In this document: piece after piece, positions 42,949 to 50,870 of the stretch
Layout: each line of letters opens with the position of its first letter
How positions within the stretch are numbered: the stretch's first letter is position 1
Assembly (NCBI RefSeq): GCF_030252345.1
Contig: NZ_CP126980.1
Span: 6,587,501-6,651,500 of the forward strand
Reading direction: 5' to 3'
DNA from: Actinoplanes oblitus
GTDB lineage: Bacteria; Actinomycetota; Actinomycetes; Mycobacteriales; Micromonosporaceae
DNA: 64,000 bases
The notes under the pieces: generated by a model
Seen by the model: the letters and a program-made list of their open reading frames with translations, nothing else
Told to the model about the DNA's origin: nothing
Databases searched by the model: none
Position numbers and translations under genes: made by a program

Positions 42949-44046
42949 ATGCGCAGATCCCTCACCGCCGTCATCGGAGCAGTGCTGCTGATGCTGGCGT
43001 TCACCCCCAACCCCGCTCACGCCGCCTCCCTCACCATGCTCGGCGCCGACGTGTCGTCGCTGCAGCGCACGCTCGACCTGGGCGGCAAGTACTACACGGC
43101 GGCCGGCGCCCAGGCCGACCCGTACGACATCCTCAAGGGCGCCGGCGCCAACTACATGCGGCTGCGGGTCTGGAACAACCCGGCCAGCGGCTACAACAAC
43201 AAGGCCAAGGTGCTGCAGCAGGCCAAGGCGGTCAAGGCCAAGGGGCTCAAGCTCCTGGTCGACTTCCACTACTCGGACACCTGGGCGGACCCCGGCAAGC
43301 AGTACCCGCCGGCGGCCTGGAAATCGCACACCCTCGCCCAGCTGCAGACCGACGTCTACAACTACACCTACGACGTGTGCACCGCGCTCAAGTCGCAGGG
43401 CACCACCCCGGACAGCGTGCAGATCGGCAACGAGATCAACGTCGGCATGCTGTGGCCCGCCGGGCAGGTGACCAACAACAACTTCGCTCCGCTGGCGTCA
43501 CTTTTGAAGGCCGGGTACAACGCCACGAAGGCCTGCAACAGCGGCACCCAAGTCATGATCCACACGGCGGACGCGGACAGCGACGCGAACGCGCGCTGGT
43601 TCTACGACGGCATCAAGGCGCAGGGTGTCTCGTGGGACGTCACGGCGCTCTCCTACTACTGCATGTGGCACGGCACGCTCGCCAATCTCTACAACGTGAT
43701 CGCGGACGTGAAGTCCCGGTACGGCAAGCCGGTCGTGGTGGTGGAGACGGCGTACATGTACACCACCGCCAACGCCGACGGCCAGACGAACTCGATTCCC
43801 GGCACCACCACGTGCGACGGCCAGCCCGCCAGCAAGGCCGGCCAGGGCACCGAGTTCACCTGGATCCAGAACACCGCGCGCAACGCCGGCGCGATCGGCG
43901 TCTTCTACTGGGAACCCACCTGGTACGCCATCGCCGGGAACGGCTGGGACCCGGCCAACATCAACGGCACCGGGGACGGCTGGGACAACATGGCCACCTT
44001 CGACGCCACCGGCAGATTCAACGGCAACGTGAAATGGACCGCCTGA
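42949..44046 (+). CDS. Secreted endo-beta-1,4-galactanase (GH53), copy 2
   Basis: 365 residues with a signal peptide ending NPAHAA. It shares roughly 65-70% of residues with copy 1 across the barrel, with the same catalytic segments (QIGNEINVG; VVVETAYMY). It starts 34 bp after copy 1, preceded by GAAGGAG, so both are probably made from one message. It differs most in the loop after the nucleophile, which holds extra Asn/Thr residues, so the two may prefer different chain lengths or side-chain patterns. Confidence 0.95.
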   Translation: MRRSLTAVIGAVLLMLAFTPNPAHAASLTMLGADVSSLQRTLDLGGKYYTAAGAQADPYDILKGAGANYMRLRVWNNPASGYNNKAKVLQQAKAVKAKGLKLLVDFHYSDTWADPGKQYPPAAWKSHTLAQLQTDVYNYTYDVCTALKSQGTTPDSVQIGNEINVGMLWPAGQVTNNNFAPLASLLKAGYNATKACNSGTQVMIHTADADSDANARWFYDGIKAQGVSWDVTALSYYCMWHGTLANLYNVIADVKSRYGKPVVVVETAYMYTTANADGQTNSIPGTTTCDGQPASKAGQGTEFTWIQNTARNAGAIGVFYWEPTWYAIAGNGWDPANINGTGDGWDNMATFDATGRFNGNVKWTA

Positions 44047-44060
44047 CCCTGCTCCCCTGA

Positions 44061-44096
44061 GGTTCGGCCCGGCGTTCCCCAGCGCCGGGCCGAACC
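44061..44096 (+). terminator. Terminator after the galactanase pair
   Basis: GGTTCGGCCCGGCG and CGCCGGGCCGAACC, a perfect 14-bp stem with an 8-nt loop, begin 14 bases past the stop. Confidence 0.88.
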
Positions 44097-44143
44097 ATGC
44101 GGTGGTCCGGCATTTCCCCCGCCGACCGGTCGGATCACCACGG

Positions 44144-44177
44144 CTTTCCGGTACGGCCTGAGTGACGTACCGGAAAG
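44144..44177 (-). terminator. Palindromic CTTTCCGGTACG hairpin
   Basis: CTTTCCGGTACG and CGTACCGGAAAG, perfect 12-bp arms around a 10-nt loop, lie between the convergent galactanase and HAAS genes. The arm sequence matches the repeat core inside the DUF624 gene and elsewhere, so it may be a dispersed repeat reused as terminator. Confidence 0.65.
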
Positions 44178-44218
44178 CGGCGGCCGGAAGCCGCGGCGGC
44201 CTCGCGCCCGCCGGATGG

Positions 44219-45217
44219 TCAGCGAGGGCCGGACGGGGACGGGCGGGACGACAGAGCCGGCGCCGAGGGCGACGGCGCGGGGACCGAGAGCGATGGCGCG
44301 GGGGCCGGGGTGTCCGTGGCGGTCGGCTCCGAGCCGGGGTCGGCGGTGGGCGACGGCGAGCGGAACGGGTTCGCCTGCGGGCAGTGCGGGTAGCCACGCT
44401 GCCAGCTGGTCCACGACTCGCCGGTCTCCGGGTCGGTGCAGTTCGAGCCGCCGAGCTGCAGCGGGGCGCCGTTCTGGTCGTAGAGCTGGGCGTCCTCGAC
44501 GAGGTGCCCCTGCGAGTCGTAGACGAAGACGTCCCGGATGTTGTCGTACTGACTGTTGCCCGTGTAGGTGGCGTCGAAGGACGGCGCGAACCGGGCGCTG
44601 CTGTCGGCGCCGACGAAACCGGCCAGCGAGATCAGGATCAGGACCGCGGTGCCGGACCACAGGGCGTACCGCGGCCAGGGCTTGTCGGGCAGGTCGCGGC
44701 GGCCCAACCAGATGGACCCGACGACGCACCCGGCGAGCAGGAGCAGGGCGACCACGTCGCTGCCACCGACCCGGGGCAGCAGGCCGATCGGCGCGGAGCC
44801 GCCGTCCAGCAGGTGCGCGAGCAGCATGGCGACCAGGTAACCGCGCAGCACCCACCAGGCCGGGCGCAGCAGGACCAGGAACTGGCTCGCCCGCTCGTAG
44901 CCGAGGACCGGGCCGACCCGGGCGTCCGCGACCCGCAGCCACGGCAGGACCCGGTCGCGCAGCTCCTCCCGGGTGACCCAGGGCGACGGCGGCTTCGCCG
45001 ATCCGGGCAGGCCGGCCGCGGCGAGCAGCTCGGCGGCGTACGCCGACGGGGAGCCCAGCCGCTCCTGGAGGGTGCCGGCCCCCTCGGCGAGCACCTCGGC
45101 CAGGTGCTCCGGGAGATCGTCGAGCAGCTCCTCCCGGGTGGCCTCGGGTATGTCGCCGAGGGCCAGCCGCACCTCGGCGACATACCCGGTGATCTCGTCC
45201 GCTGCGATGTCGTTCAC
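44219..45217 (-). CDS. HAAS-domain membrane protein paired with PadR
   Basis: 332 residues from the GTG at 45217, which overlaps the PadR stop (GTGA). Residues 1-60 are a HAAS/DUF1700-like helical domain (DEITGYVAEVRLALGDIPEATREELLDDLPEHLAEVLAE), followed by about four membrane helices (residues 110-210), an extracellular region with a Cys pair, and a Ser/Pro-rich C-terminal tail with repeated PAPSPSAPA motifs. PadR-HAAS pairs are frequent in actinobacteria and Firmicutes; the HAAS protein may modulate the regulator. The function is otherwise unknown. Confidence 0.8.
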   Translation of the reverse strand: MNDIAADEITGYVAEVRLALGDIPEATREELLDDLPEHLAEVLAEGAGTLQERLGSPSAYAAELLAAAGLPGSAKPPSPWVTREELRDRVLPWLRVADARVGPVLGYERASQFLVLLRPAWWVLRGYLVAMLLAHLLDGGSAPIGLLPRVGGSDVVALLLLAGCVVGSIWLGRRDLPDKPWPRYALWSGTAVLILISLAGFVGADSSARFAPSFDATYTGNSQYDNIRDVFVYDSQGHLVEDAQLYDQNGAPLQLGGSNCTDPETGESWTSWQRGYPHCPQANPFRSPSPTADPGSEPTATDTPAPAPSLSVPAPSPSAPALSSRPSPSGPR

Positions 45218-45552
45218 GCGGTCCCCCGCTCGCGAGTCAAATCGTCCATGATCGATGCGAATGCGCGCCAGGTCTTGCCGTTGCGGTCGAGCTCGGCCCG
45301 GCCGGCGGCGTTGAGCGCGTAGTACTTGCGGTGCGGGCCCTCGTCGCTGGGCACCACGTAGGTGTTCAGGAAGCCGTTGGCGTAGAGCCGGCGCAGCGTG
45401 CCGTACACCGAGGCGTCGCCGACCTCCTGCAGGCCTGACGCGCGGAGCCGGCGCAGGATGTCGTAGCCATAGCCGTCCTCGTCGCGCAGGACGGCCAGCA
45501 CGGCGAGATCCAGTACGCCCTTGAGGAGCTGGGTCGTATCCACGCACGGCAC
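45214..45552 (-). CDS. PadR-family transcriptional regulator
   Basis: 112 residues from a GTG at 45552; a second GTG at 45543 (VDTTQLLKGVLD) is equally possible. The winged helix-turn-helix is canonical: LLKGVLDLAVLAVLRDEDGYGYDILRRL, then VGDASVYGTLRRLYANGFL. A palindrome sits directly upstream of the start, so self-repression is likely. Translationally coupled to the HAAS protein. Confidence 0.9.
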   Translation of the reverse strand: MPCVDTTQLLKGVLDLAVLAVLRDEDGYGYDILRRLRASGLQEVGDASVYGTLRRLYANGFLNTYVVPSDEGPHRKYYALNAAGRAELDRNGKTWRAFASIMDDLTRERGTA

Positions 45553-45553
45553 A

Positions 45554-45574
45554 GTACTGCGCAGTGCGAAGTAC
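45554..45574. promoter_or_regulatory. Putative PadR operator
   Basis: A 21-bp dyad with outer half-sites GTACT and AGTAC and inner CGCA and TGCG, one base from the annotated PadR start. A protein bound here would cover the start of the message. Confidence 0.65.
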
Positions 45575-46110
45575 CGTCAACGCCGTCGTACCGTTCGCCC
45601 GAAGTCCGCTGGTCGCGGGGTCTGGGGCTGCTGCTGCCGCGACCCGGGGCCCGGTGGCTGGTCGGGGTCCGCAGGCGACCAGGGTGGTGCCAGCTCCCGG
45701 CATGCCGTCGGAAACCCACGGCTGGTCCTGGTGGTGGTGTCCGGGCTCGGGAGACCACCGCCACGACCAGCCGAGACCGACCGGCTGGCACTCACGGTGG
45801 TCTCACCGGCCCGGACACCACCGCCACGACCAGCCAGCACCGACCGGCTGGCACTCACGGTGGTCTCACCGGCCCGGAGAGCACCACCACGACCAGCCGG
45901 GCCCCCCGATCGTGGCAGGCGTGGGGACTTGACGTCGACGAAGTCGCGGGCGGCGGCGGGTGAGCGGGAGCAGAACGGGCAGCGCCGCGGGTGACCGGGG
46001 AGCAGGACGGGCGCGGGAGTGGGTGGTCGGGAAGCAGGACGGGCGGCGCCGCGGGTGCGGCGCCGCCCGGGTGGGTCAGGTCGGAACGGTGGGCTGGAGG
46101 GGAGCGGTGG
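45575..46110. repeat. Second hairpin-repeat locus related to the 1.3-2.1 kb array
   Basis: No gene is supported in this 536-bp stretch. At about 45,720 the sequence GGTGTCCGGGCTCGGGA is the reverse complement of the conserved block of the 64-bp array (TCCCGAGCCCGGACACC). From about 45,752 to 45,905 a 63-bp unit repeats about 2.5 times (CCACGACCAGCC... CCGGCTGGCACTCACGG), with the CCAGCC/GGCTGG hairpin core kept. From about 45,960 to 46,070 GAGCAGGACGGGCG-like pieces recur irregularly. Confidence 0.8.
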
Positions 46111-48279
46111 TCACACCGAGGCGGGTTCGGCGGCGCGGGCCGCCTTACGCTCCAGGGCCGCACCCTCGACGTCGAGCTCCGGCAGCCACCGCAGCCAGCG
46201 CGGCAGCCACCACGCCGAGCGGCCGAGCAGGGCGAGGGCCGCCGGGACGGCGATCATGCGGATCACGAAGGCGTCGAAGGCGATGCCCACCGCCAGCGCG
46301 AAGGCGATCGGCTTGACCGTGTCGTTGCCCTGTGGCACGAACGCGGCGAAGACCGCGAACATGATCGTCGCGGCGGCCACCACGACCGGGGCGGCCTGCC
46401 GGAAGCCGGTGACGATGGCGTCCCGCGGCGCCGCGCCGTGTGCGTGCGCCTCGTGCATCCGGGACACCAGGAAGACCTGGTAGTCCATGGCCAGGCCGAA
46501 CAGGATGCCGACGATGATGATCGGCGCGAGGCTGATGATCGGGCCGGTCGAGCCGGCGTTCACCACGTCGGCCAGCCAGCCCCACTGGAAGACGGCGACG
46601 GTGGCACCGAACGCCGAGCCGATGGTGAGCAGGAAGCCGAGCACGCCGACGACCGGCACCAGCAGCGACCGGAACACCAGCACCAGCAGCACGAACGCCA
46701 GGCCGACGACGAGCGCCAGGTAGACCGGGAGCGCGTCGTTGAGCTTCTGCGAGACGTCGATGCTGATCGCGGTCTGGCCGGTGACGTACACCGTGGCGCC
46801 GTCCTCGTCGGCGACCTTGTCCCGGATCGCGTGCACCAGGTCGACGGTCTTCTGGTCCTCCGCGCCGGAGGCCGGGATGACGGTGATCAGCGCGGCCGTC
46901 TGCCGCTGGTCCGGGCGCGGCGGCTGGGCCAGCGCGACGCCCGGCAGCGCGGCGATCTGCTTCTGCACGGTGGCCGCGTACGCCACCGACTTCGGCCCGT
47001 CGATCAGGATCAGCAGCGGGGCGGAGACGCCGGGGCCGAACCGCTGGTCGATGATCGCGTCGGCCCGGGCCTGGGTGCTGCCCTCCGGCGAGCGCTGCGC
47101 CAGCGTGGTCTGCATCTTGAAGAACGGCAGCGCGACCACGGCGAGCGCGAGCACCGCCAGGACCAGGCTGATCACCCGCTGGTGGGTGACCATGGCGGCC
47201 CAGCCGCGGATGAAGCCCCGGCCCTCGGCGATGGTCTCGTCGCTGGGCGCGGCCGAGCGGAGCTTGCGGGGCAGCGCCTTGCGGCCGATGAAGCCGAGGA
47301 TCGCCGGGACCAGGGTGATCGCGACGAGCACGGCGACCACGATGGTGGCCGAGGCGGCCAGGCCCATCTCGGTGAGGAACGGGATGCCGACCACCGCGAG
47401 GCCGGCCAGCGCGATCACCACGGTGAGGCCGGCGGTGACCACTGCCGAGCCGGCGGTGCCCACCGCGTACGCCGCTGCCGACTCGACGTCCTTGCCGGCG
47501 CGCAGTTCGTGCCGGAACCGGGTGACGATGAACAGCGCGTAGTCGATGCCGACCGCCAGGCCGAGCATCACCGCCAGGATCGGGGTGGTCGACTGGAGCT
47601 GGACGAAGCCGGACAGCGTGGTGATGCCGGCGACGCCGATGCCGACCCCGACGATCGCGGTCAGCAGGTTCATCCCGGCGGCCACCAGCGAGCCGTAACT
47701 GAGGGCCAGCACGATCAGGGCGACCAGCACGCCGACGCCCTCCGAGGCCCCGCCGACGTCGGCCGCGTTGCTCAGCGCCTCGCCGCGCGCCTCGACGGTC
47801 ACGCCGCCCTTGCCGGCCTGCTCCAGCGCGCCGGTGATCGCGGCGCGCTCGTCGTCGGTCACCTCGGACGGCTGCACCCCGTAGGTGACGGTGACCAGCG
47901 CGGTGCTCAGGTCCCGGGAGACCGAGGGCGCCCGCTTGTCGAACGGGTCGTTGGCCGCCACCACGCCGGGCAGCTTGCCGAACGTGGCCACCGCCTGCGC
48001 GACCTGGCCGGCCACCGCCGGGTCGGTGATCTTCTGCCCGGCCGGCGCCTGGAACACCACCTGCACGTTGGCACCGGCCGAGGCGTCGCCGAACCGCTGC
48101 TTCATCAGGTCGAGCGCGGTGGTGGACTCCTGACCCGGAATCCGGAACGTGTTGACGGTCTCGCCGGACAGCTTGACCGCGCCGAAGGCCACGGCCAGCA
48201 GGGCGAGCAACCAGGCGACGGTGACGATGATGCGATGCCGGACGGCCCCGAGGCCGAGGCGATGCAGCAGCGTTGCCAT
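46111..48279 (-). CDS. MMPL-family RND exporter
   Basis: 722 residues. Two repeated halves, each with a membrane helix, a large extracellular loop and five more helices. MMPL motifs are visible: GIGVAGITTLSGFVQLQSTTPILAVMLGLAVGIDYALFIVTRFRHEL in the first half and SLAPIIIVGILFGLAMDYQVFLVSRMHEAH in the second, each with the membrane Asp-Tyr pair that carries protons. It would export lipids or drugs. A TetR repressor gene precedes it by 16 bp in the same direction, which suggests ligand-induced efflux. Confidence 0.94.
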   Translation of the reverse strand: MATLLHRLGLGAVRHRIIVTVAWLLALLAVAFGAVKLSGETVNTFRIPGQESTTALDLMKQRFGDASAGANVQVVFQAPAGQKITDPAVAGQVAQAVATFGKLPGVVAANDPFDKRAPSVSRDLSTALVTVTYGVQPSEVTDDERAAITGALEQAGKGGVTVEARGEALSNAADVGGASEGVGVLVALIVLALSYGSLVAAGMNLLTAIVGVGIGVAGITTLSGFVQLQSTTPILAVMLGLAVGIDYALFIVTRFRHELRAGKDVESAAAYAVGTAGSAVVTAGLTVVIALAGLAVVGIPFLTEMGLAASATIVVAVLVAITLVPAILGFIGRKALPRKLRSAAPSDETIAEGRGFIRGWAAMVTHQRVISLVLAVLALAVVALPFFKMQTTLAQRSPEGSTQARADAIIDQRFGPGVSAPLLILIDGPKSVAYAATVQKQIAALPGVALAQPPRPDQRQTAALITVIPASGAEDQKTVDLVHAIRDKVADEDGATVYVTGQTAISIDVSQKLNDALPVYLALVVGLAFVLLVLVFRSLLVPVVGVLGFLLTIGSAFGATVAVFQWGWLADVVNAGSTGPIISLAPIIIVGILFGLAMDYQVFLVSRMHEAHAHGAAPRDAIVTGFRQAAPVVVAAATIMFAVFAAFVPQGNDTVKPIAFALAVGIAFDAFVIRMIAVPAALALLGRSAWWLPRWLRWLPELDVEGAALERKAARAAEPASV

Positions 48280-48295
48280 GAGGGGGTTCCCTTGT

Positions 48296-48886
48296 TCAGT
48301 GGGTGTGAGAATGCCCGAGAGCGTCGTAGGCGACGTCGACGAGCGTGGTGACCGCGTCCGGGGTGAAGCAGTCGCGCAGCGCGACGCTGGCCACCGCGAG
48401 GGCGCCGAGCGCGCCGGTCACCCGGATCGCCCGCTCCGGCTTGGTGAGCTGCCCGGAGCCGAAGGTGTCGCCGGTGAACGGCTGGTCGCCGAAGGCGTCG
48501 GCCACCTCGTCGCCGATCGTCTGCAGCGCCGAGCCGAATTCGCTCTCCGGCTCGGCCAGCAGACAGGACAGCATCAGCGCCACGACGCCGGGCTGCCCGA
48601 GGGCCAGCCGGGCCATGCCGTCGATCACCGACCGGTCGCGGTCCGGGCCGGGCGGCAGCGGCGCGGCGGCCGCCGCGACCTCCCGGATCTGCCCCACGCA
48701 GCGCCCGATGACCGCCTCCTGCAGCGCCTCCTTGGTCGGGAAGCGGTGTAGCAGGCCGGTCTTGGAGTAACCCACCGCGTCGGCGATGCGCTGCACCGAG
48801 GTCTCCCGGAAGCCGTGCCGGGCGAAGAGGCCGGCCGCGGCGTCGAGGATCTCGTCGTCGATCTGCTGCTTGGTGGGGCGGGGCAT
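48296..48886 (-). CDS. TetR-family repressor of the MMPL exporter
   Basis: 196 residues from ATG 48886 (MPRPTKQQIDDEILDAAAGLF). The TetR helix-turn-helix is at residues 10-55 (HGFRETSVQRIADAVGYSKTGLLHRFPTKEAL). The C-terminal ligand domain is helical. It is the first gene of a two-gene operon with the exporter, and a palindrome lies 22 bp upstream of its start. Confidence 0.92.
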   Translation of the reverse strand: MPRPTKQQIDDEILDAAAGLFARHGFRETSVQRIADAVGYSKTGLLHRFPTKEALQEAVIGRCVGQIREVAAAAAPLPPGPDRDRSVIDGMARLALGQPGVVALMLSCLLAEPESEFGSALQTIGDEVADAFGDQPFTGDTFGSGQLTKPERAIRVTGALGALAVASVALRDCFTPDAVTTLVDVAYDALGHSHTH

Positions 48887-48907
48887 AGGACCACCGTAGA
48901 CCGTAAT

Positions 48908-48922
48908 GGACCAGACCGGTCC
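48908..48922. promoter_or_regulatory. Putative TetR operator
   Basis: GGACCAGACCGGTCC, a near-palindrome (GGACC arms reading GGTCC on the other side), 22 bp upstream of the tetR start; further GACCGT/GGACC half-sites flank it. Confidence 0.6.
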
Positions 48923-49229
48923 GTCAGGGACCGTGTTAGTCCCCACAACTCTCCGGGGTTTGATCTCCGGTTGGCACGAGAACCCCGCCGAACCGCAGTG
49001 TCCCGAACTCCCGCCGGCGGCAGGCGGGATTCGGCAAAGGTCGGACGTCACGTGCCTCGCGTGCCCACCGTTCGTCTGCCCCGCCCAGAAGATCTTCCGG
49101 CGGTTGACAGGGGGTGGCGGAGCCGGGAAACACCAGCGGGAAAACGCCCGCGACTTGCCACATGTGCCCGGAGCTGGACGAGACCGCGACCCGCGCGGTC
49201 GCCGACCGGTCGGTTGACTTTCTGCTGGC
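48923..49229. other. Intergenic stretch upstream of tetR
   Basis: About 300 bp between the amidohydrolase stop and the tetR promoter. A plus-strand frame (ELDETATRAVADRSVDFLLAHA near 49,165-49,235) looks coding-like but runs into the amidohydrolase on the opposite strand with no recognisable domain. Nothing else is supported. Confidence 0.4.
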
Positions 49230-50858
49230 TCACGCCCCGTGGACGGGCACGCCGTCCACGAAGGTCATCGCGACAGTGGCGTCCCCGATCTCGGCGGCCG
49301 GGGCCCGGAACGGGTCCCGGTCCAGCACCACCAGGTCGGCGCGGAAGCCGGGGCGGATGCTGCCGGTGTCGTCGAGGTGGTTCACGAACGCCGACCCGGC
49401 GGTGTACGCGGTCAGCGCCGCCGCCAGGTCCAGCCGCTGCGCGGGCAGGAACGCGGGGTACCCGCTGCCGTGGTGTGCCCGGTTCACCGCGACGTGGACG
49501 CCCTGCAGCGGATCCGGCGTGGTGACCGGCCAGTCGCTGCCGGCCGCCAGGTGCACCCCGGCCCGCAGCAGGTCACCGAACGGGTACTGCCGCTCGGCGA
49601 GGGCCGGCTCCAGGAACGGGATGGTCAGCTCGTCCATCTGCGGCTCGTGCGACGCCCAGAACGGCTGCAGGTTCGCGCTCGCTCGCAGTTGCCGGAAGCG
49701 CGGGATGTCGTCGGGGTGGACGACCTGCAGATGTGCCAGGTGCGGCCGGGTGTCCCGGAACCCGTTGGCGGTGCGAGCCGCCGCGACCGCGTCCAGCGCC
49801 TCCCGGACCGCCCGGTCGCCGAGCGCGTGGAAGTGCGTCTGGAAGCCGTGCGCGTCCAGCTCGGTGACGTAGCCGCGCAGCGCGGCCGGGTCGATGAACG
49901 AGAGGCCGGCGTTCGTCGTCGCGCAGCCGCACGCGTCGCGGTACGGCCGGGTCATCGCCGCGGTGAAGTTCTCCGCGACGCCGTCCAGCATCAGTTTCAC
50001 GCTGTCCGCGCGCAGCCGGCCGACGGTGTGCTTGTCCCGCTTGGCCAGCAGCTCCGGGATCTGCTCGGCGCCGCGGTCGCGGTCCCACCACAGCGCGCCG
50101 ACCACGGTGGCGGTGAGCCGGCCGGTGCCGGCCGCCTCCAGATAGGCGTCGGCGACGTCCGGGTAGCCGTTCGTGGCGCACAGCATGGCGTCCTGCCAGG
50201 CGGTGACGCCCAGCGAGTGCAACAGGGCCTGCGCGCGGAGCAGCCCGGCCAGCCGCTCGGCCCGGGTGACCTCGGGCAGCAGCCGCGCCACCAGTCGCAT
50301 GGCGCCCTCCTGCAGGCCGCCGGCCGGGACACCGTCGGGGCGGCGGTCGATCCGGCCGTCGACCGGATCCGGGGTGCCCGCGTCGATGCCGGCCAGCTCC
50401 AGCGCGCGGCTGTTCACCCACGCGCCGTGATGGTCCCGGTTGATCAGGTAGACCGGGCGGTCCGGGACGACCCGGTCGAGCAGCTCCCGGCCGGGCACCC
50501 CGCCGGGGAAGACCTCCATGGCCCAGCCGCCGCCGCTGATCCACGCGAGGCCCGGGTGGGCGTCGGCGTAGTCGCGCACCCGGCGCAGGTAGTCGTCGAG
50601 GTCGGGGGCGCCGGTCAGGTCGCACTGGCCGAGTTCCACGCCACCCATGACGGCGTGCACGTGCGCGTCCTGGAAGCCGGGCAGCAGCAGCCGCCCGGCC
50701 AGGTCGATCGTCTCGGCGCCGGGACGGGCGAGGTCGCGTACGTCGTCGGCGCCGACAGCGAGAATCCGCCCGTCCCGGACCACCACCGTGGTCGTGGCCC
50801 CGCGCAGCGGGTCGGCGGTGAAGACGGAGCCGTTGGTGAAGACCAGATCTCCCGACAT
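49230..50858 (-). CDS. YtcJ-like amidohydrolase
   Basis: 542 residues from ATG 50858. The metal-dependent hydrolase barrel shows the first histidine pair in LLLPGFQDAHVHAV, a further histidine in FQTHFHALGDRAVREAL, HLAHLQVVHPDD, and the barrel-end aspartate in LAAGSDWPV. The N- and C-terminal strands (LVFTNGSVFTADP; ADLVVLDRDPF) form the small beta-sandwich. This subfamily hydrolyses amide-type bonds of unknown small substrates. It starts 12 bp after the next gene's stop, so the two may be co-transcribed. Confidence 0.9.
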   Translation of the reverse strand: MSGDLVFTNGSVFTADPLRGATTTVVVRDGRILAVGADDVRDLARPGAETIDLAGRLLLPGFQDAHVHAVMGGVELGQCDLTGAPDLDDYLRRVRDYADAHPGLAWISGGGWAMEVFPGGVPGRELLDRVVPDRPVYLINRDHHGAWVNSRALELAGIDAGTPDPVDGRIDRRPDGVPAGGLQEGAMRLVARLLPEVTRAERLAGLLRAQALLHSLGVTAWQDAMLCATNGYPDVADAYLEAAGTGRLTATVVGALWWDRDRGAEQIPELLAKRDKHTVGRLRADSVKLMLDGVAENFTAAMTRPYRDACGCATTNAGLSFIDPAALRGYVTELDAHGFQTHFHALGDRAVREALDAVAAARTANGFRDTRPHLAHLQVVHPDDIPRFRQLRASANLQPFWASHEPQMDELTIPFLEPALAERQYPFGDLLRAGVHLAAGSDWPVTTPDPLQGVHVAVNRAHHGSGYPAFLPAQRLDLAAALTAYTAGSAFVNHLDDTGSIRPGFRADLVVLDRDPFRAPAAEIGDATVAMTFVDGVPVHGA

Positions 50859-50870
50859 CCGCCCATGCAA

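Noticed and set aside
48936..49163. 75-codon frame upstream of tetR
   Set aside because: No ribosome binding site, no domain and atypical composition in a promoter region.
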